Both the position numbers and the translations under genes were made by a program. A stretch of 64,000 nt of DNA from DASUPK01 sp963695805 (GTDB lineage: Bacteria > Actinomycetota > Thermoleophilia > Solirubrobacterales > 70-9), in NCBI GenBank assembly GCA_963695805.1, contig CAVOHV010000002.1, forward strand, positions 372,001-436,000, in the 5' to 3' direction. This document shows, piece after piece, positions 33,276-41,807 of the stretch (position 1 is its first letter; each line of letters starts with the position of its first letter). The notes under the pieces were generated by a model. It worked only from the letters and a program-made list of their open reading frames with translations, had not been told where the DNA came from and did not search any database.

Positions 33276-33350
33276 TCAGACCTCCTGTCGGCTCGGACTC
33301 TCGCCAGTCTTACACGGTCTGAGCGTCGGTTCGGCGCATAGGGTCCGGCC

Positions 33351-34185
33351 ATGGCCGTGATCCTCTCCTTCGGCTCCGCCGCGGTTTTCGCGCTGGGGAT
33401 CGTGCTGCAGCAGCGGGTCGTGATGGACGCGCTGGAGGCGAAGGAGGCGAGCGCCGGACTGCTCTTCCGGCTGATCCAGCACCCGGTCTGGCTGGGTGGA
33501 ATCGCCGCGTACGGAATCGCTTTCGGCATGCAGGCGGCCGCGCTCGGCGACGGTCGGCTGGTCGTGGTGCAGCCGATCCTCGCGACGACGATCGTGTTCG
33601 CGCTGCCGCTCGGCGTCTGGCTCTCGGCGCAGCGAGTCACGAGGCGAGACGTCACCGCCGCCTTCGTGGTCACCGCAGGCCTCGCCCTCTTCCTGGTGTT
33701 GGCGGATCCCTCCGGCGGGCGCGAGGACGCGCCGCTTGGCGAGTGGGTCGTCGCCGGGGCGGTGGTGATCGGCGTCGCCGCCGGGCTGACCGTCGCGGGG
33801 CTTGCCCGCGCGGGGCGCTCCGGGCAGCTTTCCTCGGGACGGCATCCGGCCTGCTCTTCGGCCTGGTCTCGGGCCTGACCAAGGGCGCCGTCGAGGTCCT
33901 CCAGAACGACGGAGTCGGCGTGCTCGCCAACTGGCACCTCCATGCCCTGATGGGTCGTCGGGTTCGCAAGGATGACCATCACCCAGCTCTCCCTGGGGAC
34001 CGGGATCCTGCCGCCGGCGGTCGCCACCAGCTCGATCTTCAAACGCGGCGGTGAGCGTGGTCCTCGGCCTCACCCTGTTCGAGGAGCAGGTCCATCACTC
34101 GACCGCCGGCCGGATCGGATCCGTGCTCGCCTTGCTCGCGATGTTCGCCGGGATCGCCGCGCTCGCGCTGAGCAAGCGCGAATAG
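33351..34185 (+). pseudogene. DMT-superfamily (NIPA/EamA-like) transporter broken by three frameshifts
   Basis: Four frames in order encode a roughly 275-residue transporter: 33351 to about 33815 (MAVILSFGSAAVFALGIVLQ, then GLALFLVLADPSG), about 33815 to 33950 (RAAFLGTASGLLFGLVSGLT), 33952 to about 34040 (MTITQLSLGTGILPPAVATS) and 34042-34185 (NAAVSVVLGLTLFEEQVHHS to ALALSKRE). Two of the shifts can be explained by an extra base in GGG (near 33952) and AAA (near 34041), the first by a lost base near 33815. Hydrophobic helices are intact in all pieces. Homopolymer location points to sequencing error; decay is the alternative. Confidence 0.7.
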
Positions 34186-34253
34186 GGTGGCAATCGCCGT
34201 TCTTGCGATGCTTGCTTTGTGCGCCTCTTTAAACGCCGCGATCTGACCGGTTC

Positions 34254-35675
34254 ATGAGCCAGAACGGGCGCCAACGCGTGGTGGTGATCGGTGGGGGCTT
34301 CGGCGGCCTGCAGGCCGTCGCACACCTGCGCCGCGCACCGGTCGAGGTCACGCTGATCGACCGGCGGAATTTCCACCTCTTCCAGCCGCTCACCTACCAG
34401 GTGGCGACGGGAGCGCTCTCGGCGGAGGAGGTCGCGTACCCGCTGCGGGCGATCTTCAAGCGCAGCCGGAACGTCCGGGTGCTGCTGGGGGAGGTAGACG
34501 GCTTCGACCTCGAGGGCCGCACCGTGCACGTCGAGCCCAAGGCCGGTGAGACCGAGCCGTTCACGGTCCCGTACGACACGCTGATCGTGGCCGGCGGCTC
34601 CCACTACTCCTACTTCGGCCACGACGAGTGGAAGGAGGTCGCGCCGGAGGTCAAGTCGCTCGAGAGCGCCCTGTCGGTGCGGGCGCACATCCTGAGCGCT
34701 TTCGAGGCTGCCGAGCTCGAGCCGGACGAGGAACGGCGACGGGCCTGGCTCACCTTCGTCGTGGTGGGCGCCGGCCCGACCGGAGTCGAGATGGCCGGTC
34801 AGATCGGGGAGCTCGCCCGCGACACGCTGCGGCGTGATTACCGCTCGATCGATCCCACGGAGGCCAGCGTCCTCCTCGTCGAAATCGCGGACCGTGTCCT
34901 CACCAGCTTCCCGCCGTCTCTCTCGGAGAGGGCCGCCCGCGCGCTCGAGCACCTCGGTGTTACGCCCGTGCTCAACCACAGGGTGGTGGAGATGGACGAG
35001 CACAGTGTCACCATCGAGGCCGAGCACCACGGCCGGGAACGCGTCCCTGCCCGCACCGTGATCTGGGCCGCCGGGGTGACCGCCTCCTCGCTGGCGAGAC
35101 GCCTCGCGGAGCGGACGGGAGCCGACATCGACAGGGCGGGCCGCGTGTCCGTGGCCCCCGACCTGACCCTGCCCGGCCACCCCGAGGTGTTCGCGCTCGG
35201 CGACATGGTTCGGGTGCTCGACGAGCATGGTGAGCCGCAGCCGCTGATGGGCGTCGCGCCGGTTGCCATGCAGGAGGGTCGCTACGCAGCCAGGGTGGTC
35301 AAGGCTCGGCTGCGTGACCGGGAGTACAAGCCGTTCCACTACCGCGACAAGGGCAACCTCGCGACCATCGGCCGGGCTCGCGCGGTGGCAGACCTCCACG
35401 TGGTGAAGCTGAGCGGGTTCCCGGCCTGGGTCACCTGGCTGGTAGTGCACATCTTCTACCTGATCGGATTCCAGAACCGGATCCTCGTGATGACCCGCTG
35501 GGCGTTCAGCTTCCTCACCCGCGGGCGAGGCGGTCGCGTGATCGAGGAGTTCGGGCAGGACCGGGTAGGGTCGCCCGCATGGGAGCCGACCGGAAGGAGC
35601 TCGCCCGAGAGCTCTACGAGGCCTTCTCCGCCGGAGACCGCGACTTCTTCGAGAGGCACCTCGCATCCGAGCTGA
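34254..35675 (+). CDS. ndh: type II NADH dehydrogenase (NDH-2)
   Basis: A 473-residue membrane-associated flavoenzyme that passes electrons from NADH to quinone without pumping protons. Dinucleotide motifs VVVIGGGFGGLQAVAHLR (FAD) and VVVGAGPTGVEMAGQIGEL (NADH) and the FAD-distal FALGDMVRV are complete; the C-terminal half has the hydrophobic anchor AWVTWLVVHIFYLIGFQNRI. The last about 35 residues are low-complexity (SSPESSTRPSPPET) and lie within the next gene, suggesting loss of the original stop near 35577 and read-through. Confidence 0.93.
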   Translation: MSQNGRQRVVVIGGGFGGLQAVAHLRRAPVEVTLIDRRNFHLFQPLTYQVATGALSAEEVAYPLRAIFKRSRNVRVLLGEVDGFDLEGRTVHVEPKAGETEPFTVPYDTLIVAGGSHYSYFGHDEWKEVAPEVKSLESALSVRAHILSAFEAAELEPDEERRRAWLTFVVVGAGPTGVEMAGQIGELARDTLRRDYRSIDPTEASVLLVEIADRVLTSFPPSLSERAARALEHLGVTPVLNHRVVEMDEHSVTIEAEHHGRERVPARTVIWAAGVTASSLARRLAERTGADIDRAGRVSVAPDLTLPGHPEVFALGDMVRVLDEHGEPQPLMGVAPVAMQEGRYAARVVKARLRDREYKPFHYRDKGNLATIGRARAVADLHVVKLSGFPAWVTWLVVHIFYLIGFQNRILVMTRWAFSFLTRGRGGRVIEEFGQDRVGSPAWEPTGRSSPESSTRPSPPETATSSRGTSHPS

Positions 35676-35914
35676 CCTTCTCGAGCCCGACGGACCCCAA
35701 GCTCGATCGCGCCGGCTTCTTCGAGCGCTGCTGGCCCGGGGCGGGGCAGAGCCAGGGCATCGACATCATCCGACTGATCGAGTCGGGGGACGAGGTGGTC
35801 GTCACCTACGAGCTGAAGCGCCCGGACGCCAGCGGTGGCCGCAACACCGAGGTCCTCACCTTCGACGGCGACCGGGTGAAGCAGATCGAGGTCTACTTCG
35901 GTTGGGACCTCTAG
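35579..35914 (+). CDS. nuclear transport factor 2-like protein
   Basis: A 111-residue NTF2-fold protein: KELARELYEAFSAGDRDFFE, RHLASELTFSSPTDPKLDRA, GFFERCWPGAGQSQGIDIIR, FDGDRVKQIEVYFGWDL. ATG 35579 overlaps the NDH-2 gene by 97 bp, but the protein is well formed, so this frame is clearly translated. Function unknown; polyketide-cyclase-like or ring-hydroxylase-like binding fold. Confidence 0.85.
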   Translation: MGADRKELARELYEAFSAGDRDFFERHLASELTFSSPTDPKLDRAGFFERCWPGAGQSQGIDIIRLIESGDEVVVTYELKRPDASGGRNTEVLTFDGDRVKQIEVYFGWDL

Positions 35915-35956
35915 GGCCGGGCGGCTAACTTTTCGCCTGTGGGAGGAAGAGAGACC

Positions 35957-37450
35957 TTGATCTACCGCAGCCCGGAACCCGACATCGAGATCCCGGACGT
36001 GACGCTGACCGAGCACGTGCTCGGCGGCACGGCGGCGCGTGGTGACCATCCGGCCTTCATCGAGGGCGCGGGTGGCCCGGTGACCACCTACGCGGAGCTC
36101 GCGCAGCAGGTGGATGCGGTCGCCGCCCTGCTGCAGTCCAGGGGCATCGGCAAGGGCGACGTGGTCGGGCTGGTCGGGCCGAACACGCCTGGGTGGGGGA
36201 TCGCCTACCACGCGATTCTCCGCGCGGGCGCCGTGGTGACGCCGATGTACGCGCTGCTCACGCCGGGTGAGATCGAGCGCCAGATGGCGAACTCCGAGGC
36301 CAAGCTGCTGATCGACGATCCACCGGGATTCGTCGCCGAGGCCGAGGCGGGCAGCGCGCCCGACGCGGTGGAGGTGGATCCCGAGGACCTCGCCGTGCTG
36401 CCGTACTCAAGCGGCACGACAGGCCTGATGAAGGGCGTGATGCTGACCCATCGCAACCTGGTGGCGAACATCGAGCAGGCCTGGAACTCGATGCCAGTGA
36501 ACGACGAGGACGTCCTGGTCGGGCTGATGCCGTTCTTCCACATCTACGGCCAGACGGTCGTGCTCAACATGGGTCTCGCGAAGGGCTCGACGATCGTGAC
36601 GATGCCGCGCTTCGACCTCGATGAGCTGCTCGAGATCGTCGAGAGGCACGGCGTCACCTGGCTGCACATCGCCCCTCCCATCGTGCTTGCGTTCGCCACC
36701 GCGCCGCAGATCGAGGAGCGCGACACCTCGCAGCTGAAGATGGTGATCTCCGGCGCCGCGCCCCTCGACGCGGACCTCGCACAGCGCGCCGAAGAGCGGA
36801 TCGGCGCCCCGATCAGGCAGGGCTACGGGATGACCGAGCTCAGCCCGGTGAGCCACAAGAGCAGGCTCGCCAGGATCGAGGAGACGCCGCGCGGGAGCAT
36901 CGGAGCGCTGATCCCCAACACCGAGGCGCGCCTGGTCGATCCGGAGACCGGCGAGGACGTCCCCGAGGGCGAGGAGGGCGAGATCTGGATTCGCGGCCCC
37001 CAGGTGATGCGGGGCTATCTCAACAACGACGAGGCGACCGCCGAGGCCCTTGTCGGCGACGACTGGATTCGGACTGGCGACATCGGGCGGGTCGATGAGA
37101 ACGGGTTCTTCTACATCGTCGACCGGCTCAAGGAGCTGATCAAGTACAAGGGCCACCAGGTGCCGCCGGCCGAGCTCGAGGCGGTGTTGGTCTCGCACCC
37201 CAAGGTGAAGGACGCCGGCGTCATCGGGATGCGGACCGAGGAAGGGGAGGAGGCACCGATGGGCTGCGTCGTCGTTGAGGGGGACGTTGGGGGCGACGAG
37301 CTCCTCGCATACGTGGCCGAGCGAGTCGCTCCGTACAAGAAGCTGCGCCGCATCGAGTTCGTCGACGAGGTCCCGAAGTCGGCCTCCGGCAAGATCCTCC
37401 GCCGCGTGCTGCGTGAGCAGTATGGCGATGCGAAGATCGGCGCCTCCTAG
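35957..37450 (+). CDS. AMP-dependent acyl-CoA ligase (4-coumarate:CoA ligase-like)
   Basis: A 497-residue ANL-superfamily enzyme that activates a carboxylate as acyl-AMP and transfers it to CoA. Core motifs: LPYSSGTTGLMKGVMLTHRN (A3), GYGMTELSPVSHKS (A5), DDWIRTGDIGRVDENGFFYI (A7/A8) and PKSASGKILRRVLRE with the A10 Lys. TTG 35957 is chosen because GGAGGAAGAGAG lies just upstream; GTG 35939 is in that purine tract. Substrate probably aromatic or medium-chain; not decidable. Confidence 0.92.
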   Translation: MIYRSPEPDIEIPDVTLTEHVLGGTAARGDHPAFIEGAGGPVTTYAELAQQVDAVAALLQSRGIGKGDVVGLVGPNTPGWGIAYHAILRAGAVVTPMYALLTPGEIERQMANSEAKLLIDDPPGFVAEAEAGSAPDAVEVDPEDLAVLPYSSGTTGLMKGVMLTHRNLVANIEQAWNSMPVNDEDVLVGLMPFFHIYGQTVVLNMGLAKGSTIVTMPRFDLDELLEIVERHGVTWLHIAPPIVLAFATAPQIEERDTSQLKMVISGAAPLDADLAQRAEERIGAPIRQGYGMTELSPVSHKSRLARIEETPRGSIGALIPNTEARLVDPETGEDVPEGEEGEIWIRGPQVMRGYLNNDEATAEALVGDDWIRTGDIGRVDENGFFYIVDRLKELIKYKGHQVPPAELEAVLVSHPKVKDAGVIGMRTEEGEEAPMGCVVVEGDVGGDELLAYVAERVAPYKKLRRIEFVDEVPKSASGKILRRVLREQYGDAKIGAS

Positions 37451-37546
37451 ACCCGCTCCGACTCAGAGAACCGCGAGCGGACGGGGGCCGGCGGCATCGG
37501 CTGGCTTTCGGGCGCGCCGGCCGGGCGAATCGCCGAGAATTGTGCT

Positions 37547-39139
37547 GTGACCGACCTGCAGATCCTGCTGGCCGCACTGTTCATCTCGGCCGCGCTGCTG
37601 AACTCGATCGCCAACTGGCTCAACGTTCCGTACCCGATCCCGCTGGTGCTCGGCGGGCTGGTTCTGGGCCTCATTCCCGGGATGCCGGACATCAGGCTCG
37701 ACCCGGACCTCGTCCTGCTCATCTTCCTGCCGCCGCTGCTCTACGCGTCCGCCTTCTTCTACGACCTGCGCGCCCTGCGGGACGACGCTCGTGTCATTGC
37801 GCTGAACTCGATCGGGCTGACTCTGGCGACGGCGGCGGTTGTCGGGGTGGTCGCTCACGAGGTGATCGACCTGCCCTGGGCTGTCTCGTTCGCGCTCGGT
37901 GCGATCGTCTCACCGACCGACCCGGCGGCCGCGACATCGATCATGCGGCGGGTCGGTGCGCCGCGCCGGATGGTCAACGTCCTCGAGGGCGAGAGTCTGA
38001 TCAACGACGCGGCCGCGCTCGTCACCTACAAGGTGGCAGTCGCGGCTGCGATCGGGGAGGGCGTCTCGGCGTCGCACACGGGCCTCCAGTTTCTCGGCGA
38101 TGCCGCCGGCGGCCTGGCGATCGGACTTGCGGTCGGCTGGGGGATCGCGGAAATCCGCAAGCGGGTGAACGATGTCAACACCGAGCTGACGATCTCGCTG
38201 TTCAGTGCCTATGGGGCCTTCATCCCCGCTGATCAGCTGGGGGTCTCCGGAGTCCTTGCCGTTGTCGCGGCCGGCTTGGTTCTGGGCTTCAGGGCTCCAG
38301 AGATCGCCTCCCCAGAGAGCCGGATGCAGGGTTTCGCCATGTGGTCGATCCTCACCTTCCTGCTGAATGCCGCGCTGTTCATCCTGATCGGCCTGCAGCT
38401 GCCCAACATCGTCGATGGTTTGAGCGGTCAGCCCGCCGCCCAGGTCGTTGGCTATGCCGCCGTGGTCTGCGGGGCGGTGATCGCGATGCGATTCGTCTGG
38501 ACCAACGTGATGACCGTGGTCATTCGGACTCTCGACCGGAGGCCCTCGCAGCGCGCCAGGCGCAGTACCTGGCAACAGAGGGTCATCGGCTCTTGGGCGG
38601 GGATGAGGGGCTCTGTCTCGCTCGCGGCCGCGCTCGCGCTGCCCCTCCAGACCAACAACGGCGACCCCTTCCCGGGACGCGACCTGATCCAGTTCATCAC
38701 CTTCTCCCTGATCCTGGTGACCGTCGTGGGCCAGGGACTGACCCTCCCATGGCTGATCCGTCGACTGGGAGTGACCGAGGACGGCGTCGACGAGGAGAAC
38801 GAGGAGCTCAAGGCGCGTCTGGTGATCGCGCGCGCAGCCCTCAACCGGGTGGACGAGCTCGAGGGGGAGGACTGGACCCAGGAGGACACCATTGAACGCC
38901 TCCGCGCGCTCTACAACTTCCGGCAGCGGCGCTTCAAGGCCCGGGCGGGAAAGCTCGACGGTCCCGACGCCGACGGCTTGGAGGACCGCTCGCTCGCCTA
39001 CCAGCGGTTGATGCACGAGATCTATGCCGTGCAACGGGCCGAGCTCGTGCGACTCCGGAACGAGCGGCGGATCAGCTCTGACGTAATGCGCCGAGTCGAG
39101 CGCGAGCTCGACCTGGAGGAGCAGCGCCTCGAGGTCTAG
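37547..39139 (+). CDS. Na+/H+ antiporter, CPA1 family (NhaP-like)
   Basis: A 530-residue protein with about 12 helices and a cytosolic C-terminal tail. The ion-binding signature FALGAIVSPTDPAAATSIMR and EGESLINDAAALVTYKVAV are typical of CPA1 exchangers, and SWAGMRGSVSLAAALALPL of the fifth-sixth helix pair. The tail (about residues 410-530) is a charged helical regulatory domain. GTG start at 37547. The stop overlaps that of the DUF2855 gene (CTAG at 39136-39139). It exports Na+ for H+. Confidence 0.92.
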   Translation: MTDLQILLAALFISAALLNSIANWLNVPYPIPLVLGGLVLGLIPGMPDIRLDPDLVLLIFLPPLLYASAFFYDLRALRDDARVIALNSIGLTLATAAVVGVVAHEVIDLPWAVSFALGAIVSPTDPAAATSIMRRVGAPRRMVNVLEGESLINDAAALVTYKVAVAAAIGEGVSASHTGLQFLGDAAGGLAIGLAVGWGIAEIRKRVNDVNTELTISLFSAYGAFIPADQLGVSGVLAVVAAGLVLGFRAPEIASPESRMQGFAMWSILTFLLNAALFILIGLQLPNIVDGLSGQPAAQVVGYAAVVCGAVIAMRFVWTNVMTVVIRTLDRRPSQRARRSTWQQRVIGSWAGMRGSVSLAAALALPLQTNNGDPFPGRDLIQFITFSLILVTVVGQGLTLPWLIRRLGVTEDGVDEENEELKARLVIARAALNRVDELEGEDWTQEDTIERLRALYNFRQRRFKARAGKLDGPDADGLEDRSLAYQRLMHEIYAVQRAELVRLRNERRISSDVMRRVERELDLEEQRLEV

Positions 39140-40176
39140 TCCCCTGGAGAGAGGACGTGCCCGACCGCGGGGTCGGACCTGCCGTCCAGCATCTCGCGGT
39201 AGATCCGCTCGATGTCCTCCGGCCCGGAGCCGTGCTCGACGCGCAGCCAGCCGCGGGCCCAGTCGGCGTACTCACGCCAGGCGTCGGCCAGCCGCTGGTT
39301 GACGCCCTCGCGCCCCCAGTCCTCGGTGCGCTTCTTGAGGCGATCGGGGGCGAAGAAGAAGACGGGGCTCGGGCCGGCGAGCTCCGAGCCGCCGCCGAGG
39401 TCCTCGCGGTGGGTGATGCCCACCGCCGCCGAGTGCTTCAGCTCGTCGCCGAAGTGCCCATGGACGGCGCTCCGGACCTTGGCGTCGCCCGACATGTCGA
39501 CGTAGACGGACGGCTTGCGGTCGAGCGAGTCGATCTCCTCATAAGGCACCACGCGGTCATAGACGCCGAGCGACTGGGTGAACTCGACATTCCGCGGTGA
39601 TGTGAGACCGACCACCTCGATGCCGTCCCGCCGGTGCAGCAGGTGGGCGAGCGCGGAGGAGGTGCGGCTCGAGGCGCTCGAGAGGATCGCCGAGGAGGCC
39701 CCGAACATGCCCTCGTCGTCGAGGAAGTCGTCGATCAGGAACGAGGTGAAGTAGAGGGGCCAGAGGAGGATCTCGTAGTCCTCGTTCTCCTCCTCGTACA
39801 TCTCGTTTCCGTCGGCGCGGAGGTAGCGGTTGTAGGCGGCCGGGAGCTCCTGCCGATGTGGGGTTGCATCGACGAAGTCCGTCTCGCTCGGGCGATCGGG
39901 CCGCACGACGAGGTGGCTGGCCGAAGGGAAGTAGCCGTAGACCCGCGTCCCCTCGGGAACCCCATCGGCCTGGCTCGCGATCACATTCGCGTAGCCCCAG
40001 ACAGGCATGTGCCCCCAGGGATCCTCGGCGGGGAAGAACTTCCAGTAGTTCATCGCGTCGCCCATCACCAGGTAGGTGATGTTGTTGGTGGTGAGGCCGA
40101 AGAGATCGATGCCGAGGAGGACCTCACCGGTCTCGAGCTCGGGCGCCGCGCCATCGACGAAGCGGGTCTGGTGCAT
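39136..40176 (-). CDS. DUF2855-family MDR-like protein
   Basis: A 346-residue protein of the DUF2855 family, distantly related to medium-chain dehydrogenases. Visible: NITYLVMGDAMNYWKFFPAE, VWGYANVIASQADGVPEGTR, a Rossmann-like SSASSRTSSALAHLLHRRDG, VGLTSPRNVEFTQSLGVYDR and the MDR-like SVYVDMSGDAKVRSAVHGHF. From ATG 40176 the family-typical residues IDFQVRKDD are lost; they are encoded upstream, where ATC 40201-40203 (9 nt after the preceding stop) is the only possible start. Confidence 0.85.
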   Translation of the reverse strand: MHQTRFVDGAAPELETGEVLLGIDLFGLTTNNITYLVMGDAMNYWKFFPAEDPWGHMPVWGYANVIASQADGVPEGTRVYGYFPSASHLVVRPDRPSETDFVDATPHRQELPAAYNRYLRADGNEMYEEENEDYEILLWPLYFTSFLIDDFLDDEGMFGASSAILSSASSRTSSALAHLLHRRDGIEVVGLTSPRNVEFTQSLGVYDRVVPYEEIDSLDRKPSVYVDMSGDAKVRSAVHGHFGDELKHSAAVGITHREDLGGGSELAGPSPVFFFAPDRLKKRTEDWGREGVNQRLADAWREYADWARGWLRVEHGSGPEDIERIYREMLDGRSDPAVGHVLSPGD

Positions 40177-40212
40177 GTCGTCTTTGCGAACCTGGAAGTC
40201 GATGCGGGGAGC

Positions 40213-41181
40213 TTATTTGGCTGCGGGCGCCCGGCGCTTCCGCTTCGCCGCCAGGAGAGCTCGATCGGCGGCGTCGTGGAGGCTGAGCGCGTCGCCGATA
40301 TTGGAAGCCACCCCGTAGGACGCCGTAACGGCTCCGTCTCCGAGCCGAGCCTTGGCCAGGGCGCTGGCGAGCCGGTTGGCGGCGATCTTCACTCCGTCGA
40401 GCGTCGTCTGGGGCATCAGCACCGCGAACTCGTCGCCGCCGATCCGGAAGGCGTCGTCAGTGAGCCGCGAGGAGCCGATGACGGTCGCGACACCCTGGAG
40501 CACCTCGTCGCCCGCCGGGTGCCCGTGGAGGTCGTTCACGGCCTTGAAGCCGTCCAGGTCGAAGAGGCAGAGCCCGAGCGGGTGGCCGTACCGGGCGCTC
40601 CTTGCGGCCTCGACGACTCGCCGCTCCTCATATGCCCGGCGGTTGAACAGGCCGGTGAGCGCGTCCGTACGGCCCTCCATGGCCGCGAGCTCGAAGAGCG
40701 ACGCGTGCGCCAGATGAGCGGAGATGGCGTCGCTCAGCAGGTTGAGCGTCTCGACGTCGGCGGGACCGAAATGGCGCGGCTTCGGCGAGTAGACCTTGAG
40801 GACCCCGACCGCCTTCCCGTGATGCTTGAGGGGAACGCAGATCATCGAGCGCAGGTTGACCCTCCTCGATGCCCGGCGGTCGACACGCGGGTCGATCTCC
40901 GTGTCCTCGCAGTAGAGGACCTGGTCTCGGTCGAGGGCGAGCCCGGAGAGCGTGCTGCGGCGGTCCATGCGGATGCCGAGGTACGGGGTCGCCTCCCCCG
41001 AGGTCACGGCGTAGACCATCTCGTCGCCCTCCGGCAGCTCGATCACGGCGGACGTGGCACCGGTGATCTCCTGTGCTCGCTTGGCGACCAGGTGCATTAC
41101 CTGATCCATGTCGAGATCCGAGGCGGCGATCTCGCTCTGGGTCTTGATGATCGCCATCAGGCGATCGCGGCTCGCTTCCAT
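40213..41181 (-). CDS. GAF-GGDEF diguanylate cyclase
   Basis: A 322-residue soluble protein making cyclic di-GMP. GAF sensor domain about residues 15-160 (EIAASDLDMDQVMHLVAKRA, RSMICVPLKHHGKAVGVLKV) followed by the cyclase domain with DALTGLFNRRAYEERRVVEA, GLCLFDLDGFKAVNDLHGH and the active-site loop RIGGDEFAVLM. The inhibitory I-site RLTD is five residues before GGDEF, so product feedback is likely. ATG 41181 starts MEASRDRLMAIIKTQ; the upstream frame is not needed. Neighbours give no clue to the signal. Confidence 0.92.
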   Translation of the reverse strand: MEASRDRLMAIIKTQSEIAASDLDMDQVMHLVAKRAQEITGATSAVIELPEGDEMVYAVTSGEATPYLGIRMDRRSTLSGLALDRDQVLYCEDTEIDPRVDRRASRRVNLRSMICVPLKHHGKAVGVLKVYSPKPRHFGPADVETLNLLSDAISAHLAHASLFELAAMEGRTDALTGLFNRRAYEERRVVEAARSARYGHPLGLCLFDLDGFKAVNDLHGHPAGDEVLQGVATVIGSSRLTDDAFRIGGDEFAVLMPQTTLDGVKIAANRLASALAKARLGDGAVTASYGVASNIGDALSLHDAADRALLAAKRKRRAPAAK

Positions 41182-41305
41182 GCACTCATTTATTCGGAGG
41201 CTGCCGTACTGACTATTAGCCCCTTGGACATACGTCCGTAATGAAAAGTGGGTACAGCGCCAACCAATCCCCGCAAAGAGCGACCTTTGCGCCCGCCCGG
41301 GCACG

Positions 41306-41797
41306 TCACGACTTGAGGTCGAGCCACATCTCCTGGGCGACGGTCCCTTCGGGGAATGCGCGGTCCGGCTCCTCCTTCGTCTGCACGAAACCCGCCGCGT
41401 CGTAGATCCGTCTGGCGCTCAACAGGGGGCTGACGGTCGAAAGCATCATCCGCTCGTATCCGCGCTGGCGGGCGAAGGCGATGCAGTGCTCGACCAGCTT
41501 GCTGCCCACCCCGTGCCCGCGCGCCGCGCGATCGACAAACATCAGGCGCAGCTGTGCGACTTCGTCGGAGCGCCGCGTGCAGTAGACGGATCCGACGCGC
41601 TCGCCGTCGAGCTCGGCGATCCAGGCCGCCTCCCGCTCGGGATCGGGCCCTTTGAGGTAGTCGGCGATCAACCGCGCGATCATGGCGATGAACGGCTCAC
41701 CCCAGGCCTCCTGATCCTCGAAGAGGTGGGCGTGACGCGCGAGCACCCAGCCGTGGTCGCCGAGCTCGGCCTCGCGAATCTCTATGCGGTCACTAAT
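41306..41797 (-). CDS. GNAT-family N-acetyltransferase
   Basis: A 163-residue acetyltransferase when started at ATT 41795-41797 (SDRIEIREAELGDHGWV follows). Acetyl-CoA motif A is LRLMFVDRAARGHGVGSKLV and motif B LLSARRIYDAAGFVQTKEE. No ATG, GTG or TTG exists between the glutamine synthetase stop (41808) and the first conserved residues; the canonical ATG at 41932 would lie inside the glutamine synthetase gene. The ATT is 10 nt after that stop. Substrate unknown. Confidence 0.82.
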   Translation of the reverse strand: MSDRIEIREAELGDHGWVLARHAHLFEDQEAWGEPFIAMIARLIADYLKGPDPEREAAWIAELDGERVGSVYCTRRSDEVAQLRLMFVDRAARGHGVGSKLVEHCIAFARQRGYERMMLSTVSPLLSARRIYDAAGFVQTKEEPDRAFPEGTVAQEMWLDLKS

Positions 41798-41807
41798 CCA
41801 GAGTGGT

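Noticed and set aside
34095..35666. A 523-codon open frame on the minus strand
   Set aside because: Antisense of the NDH-2 gene, which has complete FAD and NADH motifs on the other strand.
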